Assembly: GCA_017501465.1 (NCBI GenBank) | Contig: JAFVWY010000013.1 | Span: 1 to 64,000, forward strand | Direction of reading: 5' to 3' | From: Bacilli bacterium | GTDB lineage: Bacteria; Bacillota_I; Bacilli_A; ML615J-28; CAG-313 | Length of the DNA stretch: 64,000 bases | Part shown: positions 34,322 to 43,197 of the stretch, in pieces | How positions within the stretch are numbered: the stretch's first letter is position 1 | Layout of the letters: each line of letters starts with the position of its first letter | Position numbers and translations under genes: made by a program | The notes under the pieces: generated by a model | What the model was told of the DNA's origin: nothing | The model's database searches: none | What the model saw: the letters and a program-made list of their open reading frames with translations, nothing else

Positions 34322-35392
34322 TTGAATATTTTAGAAATTTGTCATGAATTTAATATTTTTAATGTTTTAAAAGTAGAAAATAATACTAATGGTTTAATTA
34401 ATAAAAGTTATATTATTAAGACAAAAGATAGAGATTATATTATCCAAAAAATAAATAATAGCGTATTTAAAGATCCTTTTTTATTGATGAATAATATTGA
34501 AAAGGTGATTAATCATCTAAATGAAAAAAGACAATTTAAATGTGAAAATTTAGAATTAATATCTACAAAGGTAGGCAATAATTGTTTAGAAAATGATGGA
34601 GAATTTTATCGCTGTTATAATTTTGTTAATAATTCAATAACATATGATTTTGTTGAAAATCCTAGTCAAATCTATGAAATGGGAAAAGTGTTGGGTGATT
34701 TTCAAACGAGTTTAAGTGACTTTAATCCTAAAGATTTAAAAATTACTATACCGGACTTTCATGATACTAAAAAAAGATTTGAAAAATTAGTTGAAACTTT
34801 CAAAAATGCAGATAGTTATAAGCAACAAGAAGTAAGTGAATTATATTTTTACATTATTAAAAATATTGATCAATATAGTCTAATTACAGATAATTTAAAT
34901 AGAGGTATATTACCTTTAAGAGTTGTTCATAATGATACAAAATTAAATAATGTTATATTTGATAAAAACACTAAAAAAGCAAAATGTTTGATAGATTTAG
35001 ATACAGTAATGCCGGGAAGTTTACTTTTTGATTTTGGTGATGCAGTTAGAAGTTTTGTATCAAACACATGTGAAGATGCCAAAGATTTAAGTAATATAGG
35101 CTTCGACATGAATTTATTTTGTTATTTTGTAATAGGTTATGCATATAAAGTTAGAAACATTATTACAGATGAAGAAATAGCGTTATTAATAGATAGTATT
35201 TACATTATAACAATGGAAATAACCATAAGATTCATAACAGATTATCTAGAAAACAATAAATATTTTATGGTTAAATATGACAAACATAATTTAGACCGCG
35301 CAAAAAATCAAATAACTTTAGCTAAAACAATTGAATATAAAAAAGAACAATTAAGAAAGATAGTAAAAAATGTTTTTACTCGCTTTGAGTAG
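34322..35392 (+). CDS. aminoglycoside-phosphotransferase-fold sugar kinase, NahK-like
   Basis: The 356-residue protein is a choline/aminoglycoside-kinase-fold enzyme. The catalytic loop VVHNDTKLNNVIFD and the metal-binding IDLDTVMPGSLLFDFGDAVR are nearly those of N-acetylhexosamine 1-kinases of the lacto-N-biose pathway; the N-lobe begins NNTNGLINKSYII. It may therefore phosphorylate GlcNAc or GalNAc at C1, but other sugars are possible. The start is uncertain: GGGGTGAT at 34310-34317 is followed by in-frame TTG codons at 34319 and 34322, and I prefer 34322. GTG 34313 lies within that site. There is no close partner gene apart from the esterase-like lipoprotein downstream. Confidence 0.8.
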   Translation: MNILEICHEFNIFNVLKVENNTNGLINKSYIIKTKDRDYIIQKINNSVFKDPFLLMNNIEKVINHLNEKRQFKCENLELISTKVGNNCLENDGEFYRCYNFVNNSITYDFVENPSQIYEMGKVLGDFQTSLSDFNPKDLKITIPDFHDTKKRFEKLVETFKNADSYKQQEVSELYFYIIKNIDQYSLITDNLNRGILPLRVVHNDTKLNNVIFDKNTKKAKCLIDLDTVMPGSLLFDFGDAVRSFVSNTCEDAKDLSNIGFDMNLFCYFVIGYAYKVRNIITDEEIALLIDSIYIITMEITIRFITDYLENNKYFMVKYDKHNLDRAKNQITLAKTIEYKKEQLRKIVKNVFTRFE

Positions 35393-35473
35393 TTGTTTTT
35401 ATGTAATAATTCTTTAATTGCTTTAAAAAAAAGATAATTTGTAGTATAATAAGATAAGAAAAGAGGTGTTTTT

Positions 35474-36973
35474 ATGAGAAGTAAAGCTTTAAAAACATGT
35501 TATTTTATATTATCGTTATTTTTTATCTTTTTTATTAGTGGTTGTGGAATAAATATTAATTTAGACCCTTATAAAGATGGAAAAACACCCGAAAATGATT
35601 TCACTTTAAGTAATTTCTTAAATAATAATATGATTTTACAACAAGACAAGGAGTTTACTATAAGTGGAATTAGTGAAAAAGGGGTAGTACTAACAGCTTC
35701 AATTTTCGATGAAGAAGGCGATATGGTTTCACAAACAATAACAATTGCAGGTGAACTTGGCCAATTTGAGTTAAAGGTTAAAGGTATTGCTGGTAGCAAT
35801 AAACGTTATCGTTTAGAAGTTAGTGATGGTTTTCATACACATAAGTTTAAAAACATTATGTTTGGTGAAGTATGGATGATTTCAGGTGAGTATAAAGATA
35901 CTTTATCTTATAGTATGGATACTGATGATGCTAATTTAGATAATATTAAATTTGTTCAATATGAAAACGAAAGTTTAAAATGGTATTCATACGAAGATGC
36001 TGTAAATGTTAGTGATAATATTAAATCATTTGCTGCATATCTTAATACAAAAGTTAATATCCCAATTGCAATAATTGATGCATCTTTAGATGAATGCTAT
36101 GCAGATGCTTGGCTTAAAGAAGATATTGCTACTAATTATTTAAATATTAAAAAATATTTAACATCAATTAATCGTTATAATACATCTAACTCTACATCTA
36201 GTACTAATAGCTTAGGTTCAATGTATAATATTTTCATTGATTCGTTAAAAGATTTTAGTATCGCTGGGATTATTTGGAATCAAGGAACAAGCGATTTTAA
36301 ACATTATAATAGCCAAAATCGAGGATCTTTTGTAACTAACTATAGTTATTTATTATTACAAATGTTTACAGAGTTTAATAATGTATTTGGTAATGATATT
36401 GATATTTATACTATCCAGGAAACTTATCTAGATGAAGCTTTTGCTAATGATTTAAGATTTGCACAAGCGATTCCATCTTATCAATTGGAAAATGTTGAAT
36501 TAATCGTAACTTATGATACTTATTTATTAGAAACTGAAGAGCTAATTAATGAAGACATTGAATCAGAACAAGAAGGACAATATGCTTTTTCAATTGAAAA
36601 ATACTTATTGAGAGTATGTGAAAGTGTATATCAAATAACTTATAATAAAAATGCAATGTTTAAATCTCCTGCATTTAATGAGGTACTTACAAACAATAAT
36701 GTTATTAAAATTTCATTTAGTTTTGGACAAAATTTAGAAAATGTTGATGAATTATATGGTTTAAGTGTTCAAAATTCATCAGCTGAATTATTGGAATACA
36801 CTTACCAAATAAATGGTAATAGTATTATTATTACTTTAGTATTAGAAGAAAATCAAGACATTAATGATATTGAATGTATTATAACTTATGCGTATGTAGA
36901 AGAAATTTACTTATGTAATTTAAAAACTATTAATGGTCTACCTGTAGTACCATTTGAAATAAAAATCAACTAA
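35474..36973 (+). CDS. lipoprotein related to sialate O-acetylesterases, active-site serine apparently lost
   Basis: The 499-residue protein has a lipoprotein signal (FFISGCG). Its domain order recalls family SASA esterases: NFLNNNMILQQDKEFTISG matches the N-terminal LFSDNMVLQ strand region, GEVWMISGEYKD matches GEVWxCSGQSNM, and IIWNQGTSDFKHYN matches VIWYQGESN. In the first block the GQSN nucleophile serine is replaced (GEYK), so classical hydrolysis is doubtful. The C-terminal LSVQNSSAE region fits the usual beta domain. It may bind rather than cleave acylated glycans. AGAGGTG precedes ATG 35474. nusB starts 12 bases after its stop. Confidence 0.7.
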   Translation: MRSKALKTCYFILSLFFIFFISGCGININLDPYKDGKTPENDFTLSNFLNNNMILQQDKEFTISGISEKGVVLTASIFDEEGDMVSQTITIAGELGQFELKVKGIAGSNKRYRLEVSDGFHTHKFKNIMFGEVWMISGEYKDTLSYSMDTDDANLDNIKFVQYENESLKWYSYEDAVNVSDNIKSFAAYLNTKVNIPIAIIDASLDECYADAWLKEDIATNYLNIKKYLTSINRYNTSNSTSSTNSLGSMYNIFIDSLKDFSIAGIIWNQGTSDFKHYNSQNRGSFVTNYSYLLLQMFTEFNNVFGNDIDIYTIQETYLDEAFANDLRFAQAIPSYQLENVELIVTYDTYLLETEELINEDIESEQEGQYAFSIEKYLLRVCESVYQITYNKNAMFKSPAFNEVLTNNNVIKISFSFGQNLENVDELYGLSVQNSSAELLEYTYQINGNSIIITLVLEENQDINDIECIITYAYVEEIYLCNLKTINGLPVVPFEIKIN

Positions 36974-36985
36974 TCGAGGTGTATC

Positions 36986-37444
36986 ATGAATCGTCATGCT
37001 TGTAGAATAGTTATTGTAAGAACTCTATACGAAATAGATATTCGTAAATATGAAAACTTAGACAATGAACTATTACATAATATTATTAATTTTGCGTTTG
37101 ATCCTACAAATGAAAGTAGTGAAGTTGCTTTAAAAGAAGAAGACGAAAATTATCAAGAAATAAAAAACACCATAGTTGGTATTATGGAAAAACAAACAGA
37201 AATTGATAAGATTATTCATAATAGTTTAGATAAATATACAATTGATCGATTGAATTTTGTAGATAGATCAATTATTAGACTTGCTGTTTATGAAATGCTT
37301 AATACTAATCTTGCTAGTGGTATAATTATTAATGAAGCTGTGGAGATTTCCAAAGAATACACTAATTTAGATGATGGATTACAATCTAAATTTAACAATA
37401 AGTTATTAGATAAAATTAGTAAGGATTTAAGAAATGATAAATAA
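36986..37444 (+). CDS. nusB: transcription antitermination factor NusB
   Basis: The 152-residue protein has the all-helical NusB pattern: RIVIVRTLYEIDI at the start, then DKIIHNSLDKYTIDRLNFVDRSIIRLAVYEML and IINEAVEISKEYTNLDDGLQSKFNNKLLDKI. With NusE it binds boxA RNA in rRNA antitermination. It is first in nusB-xseA-xseB-dxs, overlaps xseA by 11 bases, and has GAGGTG before ATG 36986. folD, often between nusB and xseA, is absent. Confidence 0.94.
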   Translation: MNRHACRIVIVRTLYEIDIRKYENLDNELLHNIINFAFDPTNESSEVALKEEDENYQEIKNTIVGIMEKQTEIDKIIHNSLDKYTIDRLNFVDRSIIRLAVYEMLNTNLASGIIINEAVEISKEYTNLDDGLQSKFNNKLLDKISKDLRNDK

Positions 37445-38789
37445 TGATGAACTAAAACAGGCAAAATTTTTGTCTGTTTCTGCTTTAAATAGGTACCTTT
37501 CTTATAAATTTGATATGGATATTCATCTTCAAACGGTATATTTAGAAGGTGAAATATCTAATTTTAAAATTTCTGGTAAACACATGTATTTCTCTATTAA
37601 AGACGAGTTTAGTGAAATATCTGCTATGATGTTTTACCCCAATAATACTAAATTGAACTTTGAAGTAAAAGATGGCTTAGTCGTACAAGTAGTAGGAAAA
37701 GTTGGAGTTTATGAAAAAAGAGGGACTTATTCCATTGTAGTTAATAAAATGATTCAAGCCGGAATTGGTGCTTTATATCAAGAATTCTTAGAATTAAAAG
37801 ATAAACTTAGTAGCGAAGGTTTATTTGATGAAAAGCACAAAATTAAACTACCTGAATTTCCTAAAACAATTGGGGTCATTACTTCTTCCACGGGAGAGGC
37901 TATTAATGATATCTTATCCACTTTGAAGAAACGAATGCCTAATGTTAAAGTGGTATTATATCCTGCATTAGTACAAGGTGATGATGCTCCTAGGGATTTA
38001 ATAAGAGCGTTAAAGGAATCTTATGAAAATCAAGAAATTGATTGTTTAATTATAGGCAGAGGTGGAGGCAGTTTTGAAGATTTAGCTTGTTTTAATGATG
38101 AAGAATTGGCTAGATGTTTATTTAAAGCCCCTTTCCCCACAATTTCAGCAGTAGGACATGAAGGTGACTACACTATTTGTGATTTTGTTGCCTCACTAAG
38201 AGCACCTACGCCAACCGGGGCTGCCATGTTAGCGGTTAAAAATCAATTTGAAGTTTTAGAAAGTATTAATATTTTAAACCAAAGATTAAAAAGTTCATAT
38301 CGTGTTTATTATAATAAATTAGAAACACGTTTAAAATATCAAGTTAATTCTTATGGATTATCACAATTCGATAAAATTATTAATAATTTGAGTGATAATA
38401 CCAAAGTATTAACCGAAAGATTAAAACAACATTCACCTATTCATATTGTTTTAAATAAAATTGATTATCTAAATAGTTTAACAAACAGTATGAATTTACA
38501 TTTTAATAAACAAATTGATGTTTTAAATAATCAATTTAATTTAAAATACGATAAATTATTGAATAATTATTTAGTAAAATTAGAAAAAACAGAAGTAAAC
38601 TTACAACAATATTATCAAAAAATTGTTATTTTAAATCCTTTAAATTTAATGAATAAAGGTTATTCGATTTCTTACCAAGATAATACTGTGATAAGTTCTA
38701 TTAAAAATATTGATTTGAATAAAAATATAAAAATTAGATTTTCTGATGGAGAAGTAGAATCTAAAATTATTAAAATTAAAGAGGACTAA
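37434..38789 (+). CDS. xseA: exodeoxyribonuclease VII large subunit
   Basis: The 451-residue protein has an N-terminal OB fold (LSVSALNRYLSYKF, LEGEISNFKISGKHMYFSIKD) and the catalytic region with IGVITSSTGEAINDIL, IGRGGGSFEDLACFNDEELAR, ISAVGHEGDYTICDFVASLRAPTPT, followed by a long coiled coil. It degrades single-stranded DNA with XseB. Its start lies within the end of nusB. Confidence 0.97.
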   Translation: MINNDELKQAKFLSVSALNRYLSYKFDMDIHLQTVYLEGEISNFKISGKHMYFSIKDEFSEISAMMFYPNNTKLNFEVKDGLVVQVVGKVGVYEKRGTYSIVVNKMIQAGIGALYQEFLELKDKLSSEGLFDEKHKIKLPEFPKTIGVITSSTGEAINDILSTLKKRMPNVKVVLYPALVQGDDAPRDLIRALKESYENQEIDCLIIGRGGGSFEDLACFNDEELARCLFKAPFPTISAVGHEGDYTICDFVASLRAPTPTGAAMLAVKNQFEVLESINILNQRLKSSYRVYYNKLETRLKYQVNSYGLSQFDKIINNLSDNTKVLTERLKQHSPIHIVLNKIDYLNSLTNSMNLHFNKQIDVLNNQFNLKYDKLLNNYLVKLEKTEVNLQQYYQKIVILNPLNLMNKGYSISYQDNTVISSIKNIDLNKNIKIRFSDGEVESKIIKIKED

Positions 38790-38790
38790 A

Positions 38791-38991
38791 ATGGAAAACT
38801 TAACTTTTGAAGAAATGATGAAAGAACTTGAACAAATAGTTGAAGAGTTAGAAAAAGGAACATTATCTTTAGATGATGCGGTTAAAAAATATCAAAGAGG
38901 AATAGAATTGAGTGTAGAACTTAAAAAGAAATTAGAATCTGCAAAACAAGTTGTGGTAACTAAAATGGGAGATCAAGAAATTCCTTTTTAA
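38791..38991 (+). CDS. xseB: exodeoxyribonuclease VII small subunit
   Basis: The 66-residue protein has the XseB signature LTFEEMMKELEQIVEELEKG and LSLDDAVKKYQRGIEL. Several small subunits wrap the XseA coiled coil. It starts 1 base after the xseA stop, with GAGGA inside the end of xseA. ispA, commonly next in Bacillus, is missing here; dxs follows after 14 bases. Confidence 0.97.
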   Translation: MENLTFEEMMKELEQIVEELEKGTLSLDDAVKKYQRGIELSVELKKKLESAKQVVVTKMGDQEIPF

Positions 38992-39005
38992 GATAAGAGG
39001 TTTTT

Positions 39006-40775
39006 ATGAAAAATATTAAAGAATTGAATGATAAAGAACTATTTACTTTATCGGAAGATATTAGACAAAAAATAATTTCTACCGTAAGTTTAAATGGTGG
39101 GCATTTATCATCAAATTTAGGGGTTGTAGAATTAACGATTGCAATACATAAGGCCTTTGACTTACCAAAAGATAAAGTGATTTTTGATGTTTCTCATCAA
39201 ACTTATACCCATAAGATTTTGACAGGACGTGAGGAAGATTTCACTACTTTAAGACAATTTGGTGGTATTAGTGGTTTTTCTAATCCTAATGAAAGTGAAT
39301 ATGACCTTTTTTCAATTGGTCATTCATCTACTGCTGTTTCTTTAGCAATTGGTCAAGCTATTAGGAATAAACAATTAAATATTGAGGGAAATATTATTGC
39401 CGTTGTAGGTGATGCGAGTGCTACTAATGGTTTAGCAATTGAAGCGTTAAACTACTTAGGAGCTCATCCAGAATTAAAAGTTATCATAATAATTAATGAT
39501 AATGATATGAGTGTTTCTAAAAATGTTGGTGCAGTAGCTAGAACTTTTAATAAAATTCGTATTCGAAGAGAAAAATCATTTATTTATAAAATTACACCAA
39601 GATGTCTACATGGTTTTATTGATAAAATGAAAAATAGTATGAAAGGTGCTATTTACAAAAAGAACTTATTTGATTCTTTTGGTATTAAGTATTTTCCTGG
39701 CATTGATGGTCATAACTTTAAAGAACTAGATAAGTATTTAAGTTTTGCCAAAAAATACTCAAAATCAATTATTTTACATGTTAAAACTAAAAAAGGTAAA
39801 GGTTATAAGTATGCAGAAGACGATACAATTGGCACATGGCATCATGTAGGACCATTTGATATTGAAACTGGCCAGTTTATACATCAAGAAACTATTGAAC
39901 CAGTTGGTAAATATTTAGGAGATACTTTAATAGAAGAAGTAGAAAAGAATCATAATGTAATGGTGGTTAACGCTGCAATGACATTAGGTAATTCGCTGAT
40001 TTCTTTCCAAGAAAAGTGTCCAAGTCACTTTATTGATGTTGGGATTGCTGAGGAAAATGCGGTTACTATAGCTAGTTCTATTGCGTCTAAAGAACTTATA
40101 CCAGTCGTATTTATTTATTCTACTTTTTTACAAAGAGCATATGATCAAATTTTGCATGATGTTGCTAGATGTAATAAACATGTTATATTTTGTATTGATC
40201 GCAGTGGTATTGTTTCTAATGATGGTTCTACTCATCAAGGAATTTTTGATATTTCTTATTTATCGCCAATTCCTAACATGATGATTATTGCTCCATCGTG
40301 TGTTGAAAATGCTCAAGAAGCATTAAAATATGCTTTGACTTGCGATCATCCTGTAGCAATTCGTTATCCAAAATACTTACCTAGTAAAAAAATATCTTGT
40401 TTTGAACCATTAAAATGGATAGTTGAATTACCGCTAAGTGATGTAAACATAATCACATATGGAACTGATGTGGAAGAATTAAAAGAAACATTGAAAGATT
40501 TAAACGTAGGTTTAATTAATGCATTGTTTATTAAGCCAATTGATGTCAATATTTTACATCAGATTGCTAATTCTAAGAAAATAATTATTTATGAACAAGC
40601 GAATGATATTGCTGGCTTATTTGATTTAATTAATAAATATTATGCTAGCTTGAACATAAAAGTTAATCTTAAACATATCGCATTATCGAATACTTATTTG
40701 ACTGAAGGTAATGTTGAAGAATTAAAAAAAGCCTCTAATATATCAATAGATGATGTTATAAGAGAAGTAAAATAA
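39006..40775 (+). CDS. dxs: 1-deoxy-D-xylulose-5-phosphate synthase
   Basis: Dxs condenses pyruvate and glyceraldehyde-3-phosphate, the first step of the MEP isoprenoid route. The 589-residue protein has GGHLSSNLGVVELTIAIH, SHQTYTHKILTGR, ISGFSNPNESEYDLFSIGHSS, NDNDMSVSKNVGA, IDGHN, DVGIAEENAVTIASSIA and IDRSGIVSNDGSTHQGIFD. It is shorter than typical Dxs (about 620). The thiamine-diphosphate motif normally GDG reads GDA here (VVGDASATNG). ispG at 47461 also belongs to this pathway. AAGAGG precedes ATG 39006. Confidence 0.92.
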   Translation: MKNIKELNDKELFTLSEDIRQKIISTVSLNGGHLSSNLGVVELTIAIHKAFDLPKDKVIFDVSHQTYTHKILTGREEDFTTLRQFGGISGFSNPNESEYDLFSIGHSSTAVSLAIGQAIRNKQLNIEGNIIAVVGDASATNGLAIEALNYLGAHPELKVIIIINDNDMSVSKNVGAVARTFNKIRIRREKSFIYKITPRCLHGFIDKMKNSMKGAIYKKNLFDSFGIKYFPGIDGHNFKELDKYLSFAKKYSKSIILHVKTKKGKGYKYAEDDTIGTWHHVGPFDIETGQFIHQETIEPVGKYLGDTLIEEVEKNHNVMVVNAAMTLGNSLISFQEKCPSHFIDVGIAEENAVTIASSIASKELIPVVFIYSTFLQRAYDQILHDVARCNKHVIFCIDRSGIVSNDGSTHQGIFDISYLSPIPNMMIIAPSCVENAQEALKYALTCDHPVAIRYPKYLPSKKISCFEPLKWIVELPLSDVNIITYGTDVEELKETLKDLNVGLINALFIKPIDVNILHQIANSKKIIIYEQANDIAGLFDLINKYYASLNIKVNLKHIALSNTYLTEGNVEELKKASNISIDDVIREVK

Positions 40776-40798
40776 TACCATAAATTGTAAATAACAAA

Positions 40799-40838
40799 AA
40801 GTGTCTCTAATTCCAAAAATTAGAGGCACTTATTTTTT
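40799..40838 (+). terminator. terminator after dxs
   Basis: AAGTGTCTCTAATT (40799-40812) pairs with AATTAGAGGCACTT (40818-40831) with one G-U pair, followed by ATTTTTTT. Confidence 0.92.
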
Positions 40839-40887
40839 TATTATTGGACATAATAATATAAGGATATAATCCTAGAAAGGAGAGTAT

Positions 40888-41886
40888 ATGAAACGAATTA
40901 AAAAAATAATTGTTGGTTTCTTTATATTATTAGCTATTAGTTTATCTGTTAAAGTATCAACATACGCAAATAACGATAAAATGGTATATTTGGGTGGAGA
41001 AAACATAGGTATAAAATTAAATACTGGTGTAACAGTAATGGGTAAATATGAAGTTGATACCATAAATGGTAAATTTAGTCCCTGGAAAGAAAGTAATATA
41101 GAAGTAGGAGATGTTATAATTTCTATTAATAATTTAAAAATCTCAGATAATAATAGTTTATTAAATATTTTATCTAATGTAGAAGAAGAAGTTGTAAGTG
41201 TAGAACTCTTAAGAAATAATCAAAAAATTAGAACAGATATTTTTGTTTGTAAAACAATTCAAAATCAAAAATCACTTGGTCTTTATATTAAAGATAAAAT
41301 ACTAGGCGTAGGGACTTTAACATTTGTTGATGTAAAATCAAACCGATTTGCTTCCCTTGGCCATGGTATTTATCAAAATAATAAATTATTCGATTCTAAA
41401 AGTGGTTTGATTCTAGGTTCTAATGTTGATGAAGTAATCAAAGCGGTTCCAGGTGATGCTGGAGAGATTAGATCTACAATTAATAATAAGGTATTAGGAT
41501 ATATAACCAATAACAAAAATACTGGTTTATATGGTAAAGGGATCAAAAAGAATAATCGAGATTTAATTGAAATTGCTGATATTAATGAAGTTAAACTTGG
41601 TAAAGCCCAAATTGTAACTACTTTAACAAATAATCAAAAAGAAAAATATGATATAGAAATTATTGAGTTACAAGATCAATCTTCTGTTGATATTAAAGGT
41701 ATTAAAATCAGAATAACTGACCCTAAACTATTAAATATTACAGGTGGAATTGTTCAAGGAATGAGTGGAAGTCCTATTATTCAAGATGGTAAGTTAGTTG
41801 GAGCAGTATCACACGTAATAGTTGATAATCCTACTGTTGGATATGGTATTTATGCAAAATGGATGCTAAAAGATGCAAATATTTAG
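40888..41886 (+). CDS. spoIVB: SpoIVB sporulation serine peptidase (S55)
   Basis: SpoIVB is made in the forespore and cleaves SpoIVFA to trigger sigma-K activation in the mother cell. The 332-residue protein has an N-terminal membrane signal, a PDZ domain (about 40-110, with EVGDVIISINNLKI), and the S55 peptidase domain: catalytic His in FASLGHGIY, PGDAGEIRS, and catalytic Ser in GIVQGMSGSPIIQDGKLVGAVSHV. It is shorter than B. subtilis SpoIVB (about 426). AAAGGAGA precedes ATG 40888. spo0A follows after 176 bases, the canonical order, but yqxC, ahrC and recN usually found between dxs and spoIVB are absent. Confidence 0.96.
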   Translation: MKRIKKIIVGFFILLAISLSVKVSTYANNDKMVYLGGENIGIKLNTGVTVMGKYEVDTINGKFSPWKESNIEVGDVIISINNLKISDNNSLLNILSNVEEEVVSVELLRNNQKIRTDIFVCKTIQNQKSLGLYIKDKILGVGTLTFVDVKSNRFASLGHGIYQNNKLFDSKSGLILGSNVDEVIKAVPGDAGEIRSTINNKVLGYITNNKNTGLYGKGIKKNNRDLIEIADINEVKLGKAQIVTTLTNNQKEKYDIEIIELQDQSSVDIKGIKIRITDPKLLNITGGIVQGMSGSPIIQDGKLVGAVSHVIVDNPTVGYGIYAKWMLKDANI

Positions 41887-41966
41887 TAAAAATCGACTAT
41901 TTTATACAAAACTATTGTTATAGAAAAGATATTTTTGTAAATATAGATTTTTTTGTGTAAATAAAA

Positions 41967-41973
41967 TGTCGAA
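41967..41973 (+). promoter_or_regulatory. candidate 0A box upstream of spo0A
   Basis: TGTCGAA matches the Spo0A recognition heptamer and lies 36 bases upstream of the likely -35 of spo0A. Autoregulation of spo0A is known in Bacillus. The heptamer also occurs by chance in coding DNA (59639-59645), so this is a candidate only. Confidence 0.45.
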
Positions 41974-42008
41974 AAATACCCCTTGTTTTATAAAAAAATA
42001 TGTATTGT

Positions 42009-42037
42009 TTGCTTAATTTTGGATAAAATGATAGAAT
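42009..42037 (+). promoter_or_regulatory. sigma-A-type promoter for spo0A
   Basis: TTGCTT at 42009-42014 and TAGAAT at 42032-42037 are 17 bases apart, with TGa before the -10. I saw no convincing sigma-H promoter in the 176-base gap. Confidence 0.7.
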
Positions 42038-42062
42038 ATTTAGGTACAGGGGGTGTATGTAT

Positions 42063-42845
42063 ATGAATAAAATTAAGCTGATGATTGCCAGCGAGGCTTT
42101 AGAAGAAGCTGAAGCAATCAAAAATTATTTTAAAGATCTCAATAATGTTTTAATTGTTGGATCACACACAGATGGTAATACGATTTTAAATTCTTTACGA
42201 GTAACCGAAGTCGATGTTTTGTTGATTGATTTGTTTTTACCTCATTGTGATGGTATGCGAGTGATTGAAGAATTAAAGACTAAAAATGACAAATATCGTT
42301 TACCAAAGAAGATAATTGTTATGACACAATTTGTAAGTTCTTTTATTACTTCAAAACTAAATCAATTTAAAGTTGACTATGTTTTAGCAAAACCGATTGA
42401 TTTCGTTAGTTTATATGAAATAATTATGTATAATGATAATGTTTCATCAAATAAGAGCAAAAATGAGGATATTATCGATTTAGATACTGAAATAACATCT
42501 ATTTTACATGAAATTGGAGTCCCTGCTCATATTAAGGGTTATTTATATATTAGAGAAGCAATCACAATGGTATATGAGAATATTGATCTATTAGGTGCAA
42601 TTACGAAAATATTATATCCTGAAATTGCTCAAAAGTATTGTACAACAGCTTCTCGAGTTGAAAGAGCGATTAGACATGCAATTGAAGTGGCATGGATAAG
42701 AGGAAATGTTGAAGCTATAAGTGATATTTTTAGCTATACGATTAGTTACAATAAATCTAAGCCAACGAACTCTGAGTTCATTGCAATGATTGCTGATAAA
42801 CTTAGATTAGAACATAAAAAGAAGAAATTAATAAAATTTGCATAA
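42063..42845 (+). CDS. spo0A: sporulation master regulator Spo0A
   Basis: The 260-residue protein has a receiver domain and the Spo0A DNA-binding domain. The phosphoacceptor D56 lies in [13 protein letters not shown], the conserved Thr in VMTQF (about 88) and Lys in LAKPID (about 110). The effector domain has [21 protein letters not shown] and the recognition region [21 protein letters not shown], close to known Spo0A. However, the acidic pair D10-D11 is replaced by Ser-Glu (MIASEALEE). The start is ATG 42063, with GGGGGTG at 42049-42055; ATG 42057 is too close to that site. Terminated by the hairpin at 42846. Confidence 0.97.
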   Translation: MNKIKLMIASEALEEAEAIKNYFKDLNNVLIVGSHTDGNTILNSLRVTEVDVLLIDLFLPHCDGMRVIEELKTKNDKYRLPKKIIVMTQFVSSFITSKLNQFKVDYVLAKPIDFVSLYEIIMYNDNVSSNKSKNEDIIDLDTEITSILHEIGVPAHIKGYLYIREAITMVYENIDLLGAITKILYPEIAQKYCTTASRVERAIRHAIEVAWIRGNVEAISDIFSYTISYNKSKPTNSEFIAMIADKLRLEHKKKKLIKFA

Positions 42846-42880
42846 AAAAAGCATGATTTAGAATCATGCTTTTTATTTTT
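42846..42880. terminator. bidirectional terminator after spo0A
   Basis: AAAAAGCATGATT and AATCATGCTTTTT flank a TAG loop, with A and T tracts at both sides. It serves spo0A and the small convergent gene at 42883. Confidence 0.94.
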
Positions 42881-42882
42881 TA

Positions 42883-43053
42883 TTAGTGAAATAATGAAAC
42901 AATTGCAGCAACTACTGGTAATAATAATGTACCTATTACAATTATCCATACTAAGATTTTTCCAGCTAATGTTTTAGTTGGACTTTTTCTAATTGCGTAT
43001 TCTTCTTTATTTCCTCTAGTTTTTTTAGTAATAAACTTTTCATTTTTAGCCAT
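42883..43053 (-). CDS. small single-pass membrane protein of 56 residues
   Basis: The minus-strand frame has AAGGAG a few bases before ATG 43053 and a TAA at 42885-42883 just before the shared terminator. The protein has a basic N-terminus (MAKNEKFITKKTRGNKEEYA, then IRKSPTKTLAGK) and one hydrophobic helix (ILVWIIVIGTLLLPVVAAIV) ending SLFH. Positive-inside reasoning puts the N-terminus in the cytoplasm. I do not recognise a family. Convergent to spo0A and divergent from dinB; a membrane modulator role is open. The longer overlapping frame at 42746-42949 is a shadow. Confidence 0.82.
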   Translation of the reverse strand: MAKNEKFITKKTRGNKEEYAIRKSPTKTLAGKILVWIIVIGTLLLPVVAAIVSLFH

Positions 43054-43150
43054 AATTTTTACTCCTTAATCAGATAGTATTTAAACTCTTATATATTATA
43101 TCACAAATCTCTAAAAAGTAAAAGTATTTGATAAAAATAAATTCTATCAT

Positions 43151-43180
43151 TTTACAAAACTTAGGTATTTATGATAAAAT
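43151..43180 (+). promoter_or_regulatory. promoter for dinB
   Basis: TTTACA at 43151-43156 and TAAAAT at 43175-43180 are 18 bases apart, with TGa before the -10. Confidence 0.65.
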
Positions 43181-43197
43181 ATATAAGGAGGTGCATT

